A stretch of DNA of 60,253 bases from Bacteroidales bacterium (GCA_031257915.1 JAIRNR010000042.1:1-60253), one strand, 5' to 3'. Shown: positions 7,877 through 16,584, counted from the stretch's first letter. A program made the numbers and translations. The notes: generated by a model not told the origin, from the sequence alone.

Positions 7877-8453
7877 AGCACACCTCAATAAGCAATACAA
7901 AATGCGACAGGGGCGGCTTGAGATAGTATCCCGCATGTATAAGCGTGGATACTCTTATGCCCAAATAGCGCGAGCAGTAAAGGATGAATTAGGAATAAGA
8001 CTACCAAGCAAAGCAACAATACATAGCGATGTAATGCACCTGTTGGCAGAATGGAAAGAAGTGCGGGCTGCCAATATAGATAGAGCGTTATACATGGAAA
8101 TAGAAAAGTGTAATGATATTATTCGCGAATGTTGGGAGCAGTGGGAAAAGAGTAAGCGGGACACGGTGCTGAAACACCGCAATCGTGAGGGCGCACCCTC
8201 TGCAGGACGCGGCAGGGATAGCGAAGAAAAAATACAGACAATCAAAGTCGGCGAAAAGGAAATTGAGGTCATCGGTCTTGGCGAAGTAAAATACCTGACT
8301 GAAATCGGACGACAAATGCAAGAGCAGCGGAAACTGCTTGGATTATATGCGCCCGAGAAAGCGGAATTGAGTGGTGGCTTATCTTTTATGGAAGCATTAA
8401 TTGAGAATAGTAGTAAGAGCAATGACGATAGAGAAACAAAAACAGGAGTTTGA
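7824..8453 (+). CDS. Terminase small subunit
   Basis: A helix-turn-helix lies in the N-terminal third (SYAQIARAVKDELGIRLPSKATIHSDVM), followed by a helical region and the LLGLYAPEKAEL motif common near the end of phage TerS proteins. TerS recognises the packaging site on phage DNA and regulates the large subunit. The length is 209 residues. The start may be 7824 or the second Met at 7830; both overlap the radical SAM gene by about 50 bases. The large subunit follows with overlap. Confidence 0.82.
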   Translation: MNMPRKQPAITSIPQHHKAHLNKQYKMRQGRLEIVSRMYKRGYSYAQIARAVKDELGIRLPSKATIHSDVMHLLAEWKEVRAANIDRALYMEIEKCNDIIRECWEQWEKSKRDTVLKHRNREGAPSAGRGRDSEEKIQTIKVGEKEIEVIGLGEVKYLTEIGRQMQEQRKLLGLYAPEKAELSGGLSFMEALIENSSKSNDDRETKTGV

Positions 8454-9972
8454 CAGGCGTGCTACCTCGTGGCGACGCGACTGGAATTGTTTCGCTCACG
8501 ATTTTCTCGGTGCGCGATTAGATAAAGAGCAACAGGAAGTACTGTCTCTCGTTCAGAATAATCCGCGCGTAAGTGTCTGCTCGGGAACATCGCGGGGTAA
8601 GGATTATGTTGCGGCTTGCGCCGCATTGTGCTTCTTCTATCTTACGCCTGAATGGGCGTCGGATAAACAACTCATACGCAACACGAAGGTCATACTCACG
8701 GCACCTACTGATAGGCAAGTGCGAGGCGTGATGATGCCCGAAATAGCACGCCTGTATAACTATGCAAGACAGAAGAATAACGCGGGGAGCATAGGACGAT
8801 TACTGGATAGTGGAATTAAGACTAATTATCCTGAATGGTATCTCAATGGCTTCACGGCTGATGAAAATAATCCCGAAGCATGGTCGGGACTACACGCGGC
8901 GAATATCATGTTTGTTGTTACGGAAGCGAGCGGAATAAGCGATAAGGTGTTTGCTTCTATAGAGGGTTGCTTGCAGGGCAATAGTCGAATATTGCTTGTA
9001 TTTAATCCAAATAATTCTACTGGCTACGCGGCAAAGACTCAATTATCCCATCAATGGAAAGCCCTATCTCTTAATTCTCTTAACGCAACCAATGTCAAAG
9101 AAAAAAGAGAGGTGTACATCGGGCAGGTTAATTATGACTGGGTCTGCAACAGGATAGAGGAATGGTGCGTGCCTATACACGCCAACGAGGTACGAGAGGA
9201 CGAGAATGATTTTGAATTTAACGGGCAATATTATCGCCCTGATGATATATTCCGCGTGAAAGTTCTCGGAGTGTTTCCTAAAATCAGTAACGATGTACTT
9301 ATCTCGCTTGACCAAATACGACGAGCCAAAGAACGCGAAGTGCCGCCATCCACACGCAATGAAAATAAAATACTCGGAGTAGATGTCGCCGGTATGGGTA
9401 GAGATAGCACTGTCTTTGTGGAGCGACAGGGGTATTGCATTAACTCCATACTCAAGCACAATTCGGGCGGCAAAGCAGACCATATGCGCACAGCTGGACA
9501 TATCGCCAATTGGCTCAGTAATAATCCCGGCGGTGTCGCAAGTATAGATACTATCGGTGAGGGCGCAGGGGTGTACTCACGTCTTGTAGAGTTGGGGTAT
9601 GGTGACAGGGTAATGTCGTGCAAGTATTCCGAAGCCGCCCGAACAGACGAGCGTGACCTGTCTGATAGTACGGAGCAGTACCGGTTCGCCAACATGCGTG
9701 CATATCTTTTTTGGTGCGTGCGGGAATGGTTGTCCAAGGCACACATCCCCATCGATGACGGCGGATTCGGTCAAGAGGGGGCAGCCATCAATTGGCATTT
9801 CCGCAGCGATGGTAGGGTCATCATTGAGCCGAAAGATGATATTAAAAAGCGTATAGGGCGCAGTATAGACGTATTTGACGCTGTCGCTAATACATTCTAC
9901 CCTGCTCCTGAAAATAATGAGTTTAGCGTCGCGATAGAGGACTTAGACATGTTAGAACAATTAGCGTATTGA
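8422..9972 (+). CDS. Terminase large subunit
   Basis: The N-terminal ATPase has a Walker A-like SGTSRGKD at residues 54-61 and a Walker B IMFVVTEASG. The C-terminal RNase H-like nuclease has GVDVAGMGRDSTVF, a SIDTIGEGAGVY strand and a final acidic segment near SIDVFDAVANTFY. TerL pumps DNA into the prohead and cuts it. I choose the ATG at 8422 over an upstream in-frame TTG at 8401; 516 residues is a normal length. It overlaps TerS by 32 bases and precedes portal, as in most tailed phages. Confidence 0.95.
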   Translation: MTIEKQKQEFDRRATSWRRDWNCFAHDFLGARLDKEQQEVLSLVQNNPRVSVCSGTSRGKDYVAACAALCFFYLTPEWASDKQLIRNTKVILTAPTDRQVRGVMMPEIARLYNYARQKNNAGSIGRLLDSGIKTNYPEWYLNGFTADENNPEAWSGLHAANIMFVVTEASGISDKVFASIEGCLQGNSRILLVFNPNNSTGYAAKTQLSHQWKALSLNSLNATNVKEKREVYIGQVNYDWVCNRIEEWCVPIHANEVREDENDFEFNGQYYRPDDIFRVKVLGVFPKISNDVLISLDQIRRAKEREVPPSTRNENKILGVDVAGMGRDSTVFVERQGYCINSILKHNSGGKADHMRTAGHIANWLSNNPGGVASIDTIGEGAGVYSRLVELGYGDRVMSCKYSEAARTDERDLSDSTEQYRFANMRAYLFWCVREWLSKAHIPIDDGGFGQEGAAINWHFRSDGRVIIEPKDDIKKRIGRSIDVFDAVANTFYPAPENNEFSVAIEDLDMLEQLAY

Positions 9973-9990
9973 TTTTAAAAAACAAAAAAT

Positions 9991-11361
9991 ATGAAAATAG
10001 ACGAAATCCTTAAGATGAATGGCAATGACGCCGTCAAGATATTGTCGGTTAAGAACCCCTTAATACCCGACTGGGCTACAGTACTGAGAAAAGAATACGA
10101 CACATTGGAACACCCAGTATTCAACAGGGCTGAATACATAGATAAGACAAAAAAAGATGGCTCGGTAGAAAAAGTGACGCGCATTGGATTAGGGCTGCAG
10201 AAGCTCGCAGCTAAACGCGTGGCGCAAATGTGCTTCGGCGTCCCCGTTAAACGCATTTATCAGACATACAATGAGCAAGACACGCAGGTTGCTAACATTA
10301 TTGAGCGAATCTTGACCGCGAACCGCATAAACTCTGTGAATATGAAGCGCGGCCGAATATTATTTGCGGGATGCGAGTTTGCGACCGTATGGCTCGCTGA
10401 GGTGCAGGACAACACCCTATACGGCGTTGATAGTCCAATCAAAATACGATGTCGGACATACGGCCAGATGAATGGTGACAACGTGTATCCCCTGTGGGAT
10501 GAGGTGGGCGACCTTATCGCCATTTCTTTCGGGTATAAGAAAAAGCAGGGAGACAAAGACGTTGACATCCTCGAAACATACACCGACCATTATTTTATTA
10601 TCTATCAAAAGAACGGTAATAATTGGGAAGAAATATACCGAAAAGAACACGCGGTGGGCAAGATTCCCGCAGTGTACTGTCATCGAACATCGCCCGCATG
10701 GGAAGACTGCTCTAATATCGTGTATGAAACCGAATGGACACTTAGTCTTAACGGCAACTATCTCAAGAAAAATATGAAGCCTTTATTTGCCGTCTTCGCA
10801 GATAAACTAATTAAATTTGGCGGCGAGAAAAACGAGAAAGAGGAATCCCGAACTGTCGTGCAATTTCCCGCCGCTGCTAAAGCAGATTATATATCGTGGA
10901 AACAAGCCGTAGAGAACTTGAAATTTCATATTTTAGAATTACGTCAGCAGTTCTTTGGTCAGTTACAGTTACCCGACTGGTCATTCGATAACATGAAGAC
11001 TACGCCTATGAGTGGCGAAAGCCGCAAACTCATGTTTATTGACAGTATCTTGAAAGTCATCGAAGAGGCAGGCGACTTATGCGAGGCGATGGAGCGCGAA
11101 GTGAATGTCATTAAGCAATATGTTAAGATAATCCTGCCGGGAATGGTGGACGTAATAGACCGATTAGGCTTCGAGTGTGTAATCACCCCCTACACAATAA
11201 CAGAAGAAAAGGACATAATAAATAATCTCGTTACTGCCACAGGCGGTAAGCCGATTATAAGCCAACGGCGGGGAATACAGGAGTTCGGATGGGCGAAAGA
11301 CCCCGATGCCGAACTACAACAGATACAGGCAGAGAATAAGGGTGACAATATCCTTGATTAA
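9991..11361 (+). CDS. Portal protein
   Basis: The 456-residue protein lies directly between terminase and a MuF-type head protein, the standard place for portal. It has the features of SPP1 gp6-type portals: an N-terminal stem region (LGLQKLAAKRVAQMCFGVPVKRI), a long central beta and alpha crown region (HYFIIYQKNGNNWEEIYRKEH) and a long C-terminal helix (EEAGDLCEAMEREVNVIKQYV). Twelve copies form the DNA channel and bind the terminase and connector. Confidence 0.88.
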   Translation: MKIDEILKMNGNDAVKILSVKNPLIPDWATVLRKEYDTLEHPVFNRAEYIDKTKKDGSVEKVTRIGLGLQKLAAKRVAQMCFGVPVKRIYQTYNEQDTQVANIIERILTANRINSVNMKRGRILFAGCEFATVWLAEVQDNTLYGVDSPIKIRCRTYGQMNGDNVYPLWDEVGDLIAISFGYKKKQGDKDVDILETYTDHYFIIYQKNGNNWEEIYRKEHAVGKIPAVYCHRTSPAWEDCSNIVYETEWTLSLNGNYLKKNMKPLFAVFADKLIKFGGEKNEKEESRTVVQFPAAAKADYISWKQAVENLKFHILELRQQFFGQLQLPDWSFDNMKTTPMSGESRKLMFIDSILKVIEEAGDLCEAMEREVNVIKQYVKIILPGMVDVIDRLGFECVITPYTITEEKDIINNLVTATGGKPIISQRRGIQEFGWAKDPDAELQQIQAENKGDNILD

Positions 11362-11378
11362 CATCTACTACTACGCCT

Positions 11379-13268
11379 GTGGTGACAACAATCAATGAAT
11401 ACGACAAGGAGCATATCCGCAATGTGGATAAGTATGCTCGGATTATAGACCGTCTCTACGAACAGGCGATAAAAGAGGCGACGGCACTCGGATTGTCCGT
11501 TGCGCTCACCGATGACGATATATTATCTCTATCCTCGTTGCCGCAGACGGCGAATAAGATAAACAACTTGCAAAAAAAAATAGCAAGAGAAATCAATGTA
11601 TCCATTACCAACGGAATAGAGGCGGAATGGGCATTAGCAGATAAAAAAAATGACGATTTAGTGCGTAGTATATTAGGGAGTAATATTGATAGATTAACCA
11701 CAGAGCAAATCCGTCAATACTTCACTAACAACGATGACGCCCTACGCGCTTTCACTGCCCGGCGGATAGGCGGACTCGACTTGTCGCAGCGTATATGGCA
11801 ATACGTTCAGCCTCTCAAATCTGAATTAGAACTCGCGCTTGATACCGCTATCCGTGATGGCACGCCCGCCGCTGCAACCGCAAGCACCGTCAAGAAATAT
11901 CTACAGCAGCCCGATAACTTATTCCGCCGCGTCAGAGATAGACATGGAAACCTGCAATTATCCCGCCGCGCCAAAGCATATCATCCCGGTCAGGGAGTGT
12001 ATCGGAGTTCATACAAGAACGCTATGCGTCTTACGCGCACGGAAACAAATATGGCGTACCATGCTGCCGATAGTGAGCGTTGGGGGCAGTTGGATTTCAT
12101 TGTCGGGCAGGAAATACGTCTGTCCAATAATCATACTCTTAACGGAAAACCTTTTACGGATATATGTGATGAATTACAGGGACGATACCCGAAGACGTTC
12201 AAGTTTGCGGGATGGCACCCGCAGTGCCGCTGTATATCTATATCTGTCTTGAAGACACAGGAAGAAATAAGCGAAGACACGAAGCGTATGTTGCGCGGTG
12301 AGAAGCCGCTACCACCAGAGAGTAGCAAGAATTATATTAAGGACTTACCTGACAATTTCAGGGAGTGGCTCGACAAGAATGCTGAGCGCATAGCGCGGGC
12401 GACGGATAGAGGCGCGTTGCCGTATTTTCTGCGGGATAACAAGAAGTTCTGGAGTAAGAAGAGCTCATACGCCCCACCCATCAGCAAACCTACCACCGCA
12501 AAAGAGTTTAAGGGCGCAATAAAATCGGGCGCAACGACACAGTCGCTATATTCCCGAAATGATATTTATGCAAAAGAAAGAAAAATACTACACGAAAAAA
12601 TTATATCCGACTATCTCAATAAATACGACGCGAATCAGAAAGGCGGGGATACCGTATATATGCTTGGTGGCGCACCTGCTAATGGCAAGAGCACGCTCGT
12701 TAATAGCGGTTTTTTACCACATCCTAAAAAGTCTCTTATTATAGACACAGATAAAATTAGATTACTGATTCCCGAATATGGATTATTGCAGAACACAAAA
12801 GATAAGTATCTTATCGTAAAGAGTTCAAATTTTGTCCATAATGAAGCGAGCTATATCGCAAAACAGATAAGAAATGAAGCGTTGAAAAGAGGATATAATG
12901 TCGTATTAGATGGAGTTAATAATAATGGATACAATTCTGTTAAGAAGAGCGTGGATACCATAAGAAGTATAACGGATAAAAAAATACGAATTGATTACAC
13001 AACATTAGATACTAAATTATCACTAAATCTCGCGAAAATCAGAGGCGATAAAACAGGTAGATATGTTGAGAAAGATTATATTATAAAAATGAATGAGGGA
13101 ATATCCGCACAAGCGAAAGAGATTATGCGTAAGGGACTATTTGACGAGTTTAACCTTTGGGACACCAATATAAACGGAAAGCCCATACTGATAGCTCGTG
13201 CCATAAATGGCAAAATAGAGATATTAGATGATAATTTATGGGAAAGATTTCTGCGAAAAGGGATTTAA
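11379..13268 (+). CDS. MuF head protein fused to a zeta-toxin-like kinase
   Basis: Residues 1-310 are a phage Mu gpF / SPP1 gp7 head-morphogenesis domain, with RLTRTETNMAYHAADS near 217-232 and the hallmark WHPQCRC at 279-285. A linker runs to about 425. Residues 425-629 form a P-loop kinase like zeta toxins: Walker A GGAPANGKST at 430-439, an acidic IDTDKIR segment at 455-461 and a basic IRGDKTGRYV segment. Zeta toxins phosphorylate UDP-sugars of peptidoglycan synthesis. MuF proteins enter the host with DNA in some phages, and MuF polymorphic toxins are known. The C-terminal part is poorer in GC than the MuF part, suggesting a swapped toxin module. The start is GTG at 11379 or 11382. Confidence 0.85.
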   Translation: MVTTINEYDKEHIRNVDKYARIIDRLYEQAIKEATALGLSVALTDDDILSLSSLPQTANKINNLQKKIAREINVSITNGIEAEWALADKKNDDLVRSILGSNIDRLTTEQIRQYFTNNDDALRAFTARRIGGLDLSQRIWQYVQPLKSELELALDTAIRDGTPAAATASTVKKYLQQPDNLFRRVRDRHGNLQLSRRAKAYHPGQGVYRSSYKNAMRLTRTETNMAYHAADSERWGQLDFIVGQEIRLSNNHTLNGKPFTDICDELQGRYPKTFKFAGWHPQCRCISISVLKTQEEISEDTKRMLRGEKPLPPESSKNYIKDLPDNFREWLDKNAERIARATDRGALPYFLRDNKKFWSKKSSYAPPISKPTTAKEFKGAIKSGATTQSLYSRNDIYAKERKILHEKIISDYLNKYDANQKGGDTVYMLGGAPANGKSTLVNSGFLPHPKKSLIIDTDKIRLLIPEYGLLQNTKDKYLIVKSSNFVHNEASYIAKQIRNEALKRGYNVVLDGVNNNGYNSVKKSVDTIRSITDKKIRIDYTTLDTKLSLNLAKIRGDKTGRYVEKDYIIKMNEGISAQAKEIMRKGLFDEFNLWDTNINGKPILIARAINGKIEILDDNLWERFLRKGI

Positions 13269-13417
13269 ACGGGGAAATACACCTCTTTGCCCTCTGCTTC
13301 TAATTGCCTAATTCCTTGCAGAAGTTTTTCTTCGTCTTCATTCTGGGGGACACGATTACCCATCGCCAATAACACGGCGATTTCATCATAATCAAGGTCG
13401 TTGTCATTATTGTTCAT
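13265..13417 (-). CDS. Acidic 50-aa protein facing the MuF-zeta gene
   Basis: A complete minus-strand frame of 50 residues overlaps the end of the MuF-zeta gene by 4 bases, tail to tail. It is very acidic, with an Asn/Asp-rich N-terminus (MNNNDNDLDYDEIAV) and a helix (EDEEKLLQGIRQLEAEG). A TAAATTTG sequence (TAnnTTTG type) is present 7 bases before the ATG on the minus strand. It could be an antitoxin or immunity peptide for the zeta-like domain, or a small lysogeny protein. No homology is claimed. Confidence 0.5.
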   Translation of the reverse strand: MNNNDNDLDYDEIAVLLAMGNRVPQNEDEEKLLQGIRQLEAEGKEVYFPV

Positions 13418-13441
13418 AGATTTACAAATTTAATTTTTTTT

Positions 13442-14431
13442 TTAATATGAACGACGTAAAAGGGATGAAAAAAAATTTATACCTCTACGCAAAGTGCTTA
13501 ATTTGCGCTCGTGAGTATCACCTCTAAAAAAATCATGTTCCGCAAGTGTATCCGCATTCTCTGATTTACCAATACGAATATATGAAAAGAAGCTGCTCTC
13601 GCTTTTATGCCCCGTCATCAGCATAATCTGACAGGGCTTGATTCCCGCCAAATATGCGTTGGTAGCAAAGGAGCGGCGGGCTGTATGGCTACCTACCATT
13701 GCATATTTTGGTGTGGTGTGTCGCTCCACTCTGTGTCCTCTCGTGTATTCGGTCAAGATATTATCTGTGATACCTGCACGCTTGCAGAGAACACGGATAA
13801 TCTTGTTAAACGCACTTGATGTTCTCTCGTAGCGCGGGAAGCCGTCGTACTTCTCAATAATTGAAGCAACTATCGGATGTATCGGAATTTCTACCGCCTC
13901 ACCTGTTTTGCGCGTCTTGATTGCAATCTTATTTCCAATTATATTTTTCCTGTTCAGGTTAGTAAAGTCGGAATACCGTAACCCTGTGTAACATCCAACA
14001 AGAAATAAATCACGAATAATGCATTGATTTTTCCGCTGAATATTCAGGCGCATAAGGCTATCTAATTCGCTCTCGCGAAGATAAACAGACGTGGCTTCCT
14101 CTTTGTCTATTTTAATATCTTTAAACGAGAAGTCAACGTCAAATCCTGCTCTGCACATACGATTAAAAACCGCTAACAATCGTGCGCGATAACCTCTTAT
14201 AGAATTTTGGCGCAGGTTTCTATCGCGCAAGAAGTCAATGAATTTTTCGCAGATGTTAATATTGAAAGAGTTTGATAGTATTACTATATCGTACTTCTTT
14301 TCAAATTTCATTAATACCGAGGATAAGCATTTGTATTTATCGCGATATTTTTTACTTCGCCGTGAATTTACGGCAAGTTCTCGTATAAATTGTGCGGCAA
14401 TACACGTGTTTGTCTGTTGCGTATTATTCAT
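13442..14431 (-). CDS. int: Phage tyrosine integrase
   Basis: A tyrosine recombinase of 329 residues with an N-terminal SAM-like core-binding domain and the full catalytic set: Arg152 (GLRYSDF), a Lys in the beta-hairpin TRKTGEAV, His249 and Arg252 (HTARR), His275 (GHKSES) and nucleophile Tyr284. It would integrate and, with a helper, excise the prophage, probably at the tRNA-Ala on the right. Its start overlaps the upstream gene by ATGA. It lies in a minus-strand cassette between two parts of the head operon rather than beside an attachment site. Confidence 0.95.
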   Translation of the reverse strand: MNNTQQTNTCIAAQFIRELAVNSRRSKKYRDKYKCLSSVLMKFEKKYDIVILSNSFNINICEKFIDFLRDRNLRQNSIRGYRARLLAVFNRMCRAGFDVDFSFKDIKIDKEEATSVYLRESELDSLMRLNIQRKNQCIIRDLFLVGCYTGLRYSDFTNLNRKNIIGNKIAIKTRKTGEAVEIPIHPIVASIIEKYDGFPRYERTSSAFNKIIRVLCKRAGITDNILTEYTRGHRVERHTTPKYAMVGSHTARRSFATNAYLAGIKPCQIMLMTGHKSESSFFSYIRIGKSENADTLAEHDFFRGDTHERKLSTLRRGINFFSSLLRRSY

Positions 14432-14790
14432 TTTATATGATTATTTGGTTTTAACTCGTGCGCCTTTCGCGCAAATTCTCTATATAGCGACATCGCGTAC
14501 TCATAATTCATTGCAGCGTCTCGCGGCACTCCCATTTGCACCGCGCATGATAATAGAAAATACGCAAGCGCATGAAGTGTAAGATACCTATATTCGTCTT
14601 CTATGAGAATATAAAAATCCACACCACATTGCGCCGCCCCATTCGGATTACCCTTTGCGCATATATCCCATTTATACTTCTTTGCAGCGGCGATTATCGC
14701 TGCGACTACCGCTTCCATGTTTGCGGTAAGCGATAATTTTTCAGCAGATAAATCCACTATATATCGCTCTAATATTTCTTCCCTGTTCAT
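14428..14790 (-). CDS. Hypothetical protein coupled to integrase
   Basis: Not recognised. The 120-residue protein is mostly helical by eye, with an Ala-rich stretch (EAVVAAIIAAAKKYKWD) and a middle segment CGVDFYILIEDEYRYLTLHALAYF. Its stop overlaps the integrase ATG (ATGA), so the two are translated together. A directionality or lysogeny role is possible from context, but no DNA-binding motif is evident. Confidence 0.65.
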   Translation of the reverse strand: MNREEILERYIVDLSAEKLSLTANMEAVVAAIIAAAKKYKWDICAKGNPNGAAQCGVDFYILIEDEYRYLTLHALAYFLLSCAVQMGVPRDAAMNYEYAMSLYREFARKAHELKPNNHIK

Positions 14791-14802
14791 GCTTTTTTAT
14801 TG

Positions 14803-15018
14803 CTATTTTCGGCGAATAATAGGAAAGTAGGTACTCTCATTGCGTAAGTATTCAAGCCAATCTTCCACTGAATACGCTCGCATATCTTGATATTTACTCT
14901 TACTTAGATAATATGTGCGATACACCCGCGTACCATTGATACATATTGTGAAGTGTCGTCTATTGCTATTATCCTTAACTGTTATTTCCGCCGCGGATAA
15001 ACTCTTGAACTTTGCCAT
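14803..15018 (-). CDS. Small protein, paralogue of the 15574-15771 product
   Basis: The 71-residue basic protein shares a pattern with the product at 15574-15771: an Arg, then FT, a short strand, Gly, RTY, a KYQD or EFQD turn and a final dW..yL. This suggests a small beta-beta-alpha fold duplicated within the cassette. It lies 12 bases upstream (in transcription) of the 120-residue gene and is probably cotranscribed towards integrase. Function is unknown. Confidence 0.6.
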   Translation of the reverse strand: MAKFKSLSAAEITVKDNSNRRHFTICINGTRVYRTYYLSKSKYQDMRAYSVEDWLEYLRNESTYFPIIRRK

Positions 15019-15025
15019 ATTTTTA

Positions 15026-15526
15026 TCAATATCGTATTAGTTCGCCTAAGCTATATTTCTTGCATATAGCATGAATATAGTTGCGCACTATTTCATTATT
15101 TTTGTTGCCTATATCATAGGATTTATTTATGCAATAGGTTTTCAGCGCGGCGCGTTTCATAGGGATGTCTGCATTATCGGGCAGGTCGGCGTATGCCTCC
15201 ATAAGAATTTCAGGGGCATGAAAATCTTCATCAAGGAAGCAATCGGCGTAGTCGCAGAGAGCGTTGATTTGTGGCGCGGGGATGCCTACATATTTTGTCG
15301 TTATATCTAATTGCTCTTGCAGTTCCTCTGCCATGCCGAATACAGGTGACTCCGCCGCAAAATACACCTCGCGCATACGGCAGTGAATCTCGTGTCGCAA
15401 GTATAAAAGATTGCATATTGCGTACTGCGTATCTGTATCCAATCCTGATTCTTCAAGTATTTCCATGTTGCGCTGTCTGCGCCATTGCTCTTTCTTTTCG
15501 TAGATTTCTTTTGTTAAGTATGCCAT
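15026..15526 (-). CDS. Hypothetical phage protein, 166 aa
   Basis: Not recognised. It is largely helical and acidic, with the clear segments EESGLDTDTQYAICNLLYL and ALCDYADCFLDEDF. It starts directly after a terminator-like hairpin that closes the upstream small gene and is followed after 7 bases by the 71-residue gene, so it probably heads the transcript leading to integrase. It is a lysogeny-cassette member by position. Confidence 0.6.
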   Translation of the reverse strand: MAYLTKEIYEKKEQWRRQRNMEILEESGLDTDTQYAICNLLYLRHEIHCRMREVYFAAESPVFGMAEELQEQLDITTKYVGIPAPQINALCDYADCFLDEDFHAPEILMEAYADLPDNADIPMKRAALKTYCINKSYDIGNKNNEIVRNYIHAICKKYSLGELIRY

Positions 15527-15546
15527 AATAGTTAATTTTTGATTTT

Positions 15547-15574
15547 TTAAAAAAAATGCGGGCTACGAAGCCGC
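15547..15574 (-). terminator. Rho-independent terminator, copy 1
   Basis: On the minus strand a hairpin formed by GCGGCT and AGCCCGC around a TCGT loop (one bulged C) is followed by eight T. It starts at the stop codon of the 15574-15771 gene. A near-identical hairpin lies at 15798-15827. Confidence 0.75.
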
Positions 15575-15771
15575 TAAATTCTATACCAATCGTCCGAACT
15601 AAGCCACTGTCGCCAATCGTTGGATGTGTTGTTTAGACAGTCTTGGAACTCGTACTTATCCATCGGATAAGTACGCCAAGTCTTTTTGCCGTCCATGTAA
15701 ACAGTAAAGGTGCGTTGCCTATGGTTGGCTTTTGCAGTATAAACTGCATTTAATTGTTCTTTTGTCATCAT
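15574..15771 (-). CDS. Small protein, paralogue of the 14803-15018 product
   Basis: The 65-residue protein begins with two Met codons and has the same layout as the 71-residue product downstream (RTFTVYMDGKKTWRTY, then EFQD and DWRQWL). It is flanked on both sides by near-identical terminator hairpins, so it may be its own transcription unit. No enzymatic motif is visible. Function is unknown. Confidence 0.6.
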   Translation of the reverse strand: MMTKEQLNAVYTAKANHRQRTFTVYMDGKKTWRTYPMDKYEFQDCLNNTSNDWRQWLSSDDWYRI

Positions 15772-15797
15772 AATTGTATTTTTTTTGTGTGTTGTTT

Positions 15798-15827
15798 AAA
15801 AAAAATGCGGGCTACGAAGCCGCCCGC
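15798..15827 (-). terminator. Rho-independent terminator, copy 2
   Basis: On the minus strand GCGGGC pairs with GCCCGC around a 9-base loop and is followed by eight T. It lies 21 bases past the end of the 15849-16097 gene. The core of 17 bases plus the A/T tract is shared with the hairpin at 15547-15574. Confidence 0.8.
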
Positions 15828-15848
15828 AGAGGGCTTTTGTTTGAGGAA

Positions 15849-16097
15849 TTATCCGCGATAGTAGTCTCTCGTGTCCATATCCACAACCCATAAATCGTCA
15901 AGTTCATACTGCACGAACTCCGCGAGACTGTCTTCCGTGCTTGTGTTCAGCCATTTGTTTTTGGCTTGCTTTTTGAGCCGACTAATTTCGGCTTTTGCCT
16001 GTTTCGCGTTACCCTCAAAGATAACGTTGCCGCGTGCGATAACGTGGTCAATGCTATGATTGCCTCTCTGATACTGATAGATTCTGATGTTTTTCAT
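15849..16097 (-). CDS. Hypothetical small protein, 82 aa
   Basis: Not recognised. It has an N-terminal strand pattern (IRIYQYQRG), a Lys-rich helix (AKAEISRLKKQAKNKW) and an acidic C-terminal half (FVQYELDDLWVVDMD). Its 5' leader (CTCTAAAAAAATAA before ATT-ATG-AAAAAC) nearly repeats that of the 16135-16518 gene. A terminator follows it. It belongs to the minus-strand cassette. Confidence 0.6.
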   Translation of the reverse strand: MKNIRIYQYQRGNHSIDHVIARGNVIFEGNAKQAKAEISRLKKQAKNKWLNTSTEDSLAEFVQYELDDLWVVDMDTRDYYRG

Positions 16098-16134
16098 AAT
16101 TATTATTTTTTTAGAGTTGTTTTTTTATTATAAT

Positions 16135-16518
16135 TTAGACTTCTTTTATCATTTCTCGTACCAAGCAAAGCGTTTCGTCTTTACCGAACGCGCCACTAAT
16201 AAAGGATTTACCTATCTCGTAGCACGTATTAAGAAGATTAACATATTGGTTAAAGAGGTGGGAGTCATAATCGAAGCTACTCGCTTTTACCTTAAAGGTT
16301 CTATCAACCAAGTTAACACAAACAAACACCTCTTGCCGTAGTGTCCATAAGGAGTCCCAACATAAATTGTGTGTTGATACTACCAACACCACTTCTTGCG
16401 CTGCTGCGTATTTTAGATTTGGGCAGCTGATGTCCACATTGTGGAGTTGTGCTAATTCTTCGATTCTTTTCAATGTTTCTTCAACATTGAGATACTGATT
16501 GTTTTCGTAGTTTTTCAT
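16135..16518 (-). CDS. Hypothetical protein, first gene of the minus cassette
   Basis: I place the start at 16518 (MKNYENN) rather than an upstream in-frame Met at 16575, because the latter falls in or before the promoter. The resulting 127-residue protein is not recognised. It has a helical N-terminus (VEETLKRIEELAQLHNV) and a beta-rich middle (EVVLVVSTHNLCWDSLW). It is preceded by a strong promoter-like sequence and shares a leader with the next gene. No HTH is visible, so I do not call it a repressor. Confidence 0.6.
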   Translation of the reverse strand: MKNYENNQYLNVEETLKRIEELAQLHNVDISCPNLKYAAAQEVVLVVSTHNLCWDSLWTLRQEVFVCVNLVDRTFKVKASSFDYDSHLFNQYVNLLNTCYEIGKSFISGAFGKDETLCLVREMIKEV

Positions 16519-16552
16519 AATTTTTATTTTTTTAGAGATTTGTCTTATGACG

Positions 16553-16584
16553 CAAAGATAAACAAAAATAAACAAAAAAACAAA
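16553..16584 (-). promoter_or_regulatory. Promoter of the minus-strand cassette
   Basis: On the minus strand TTTG (16581-16584) is followed by 20 bases and TATCTTTG (16553-16560). This matches the Bacteroidota housekeeping promoter pattern TTTG-N19/20-TAnnTTTG. Transcription would start just before the 16518 start codon, leaving a leader of about 30 bases. Confidence 0.7.

Noticed and set aside
16135-16575. Phage repressor at the head of the minus cassette
   Set aside because: Position fits, but no helix-turn-helix or peptidase motif is visible.
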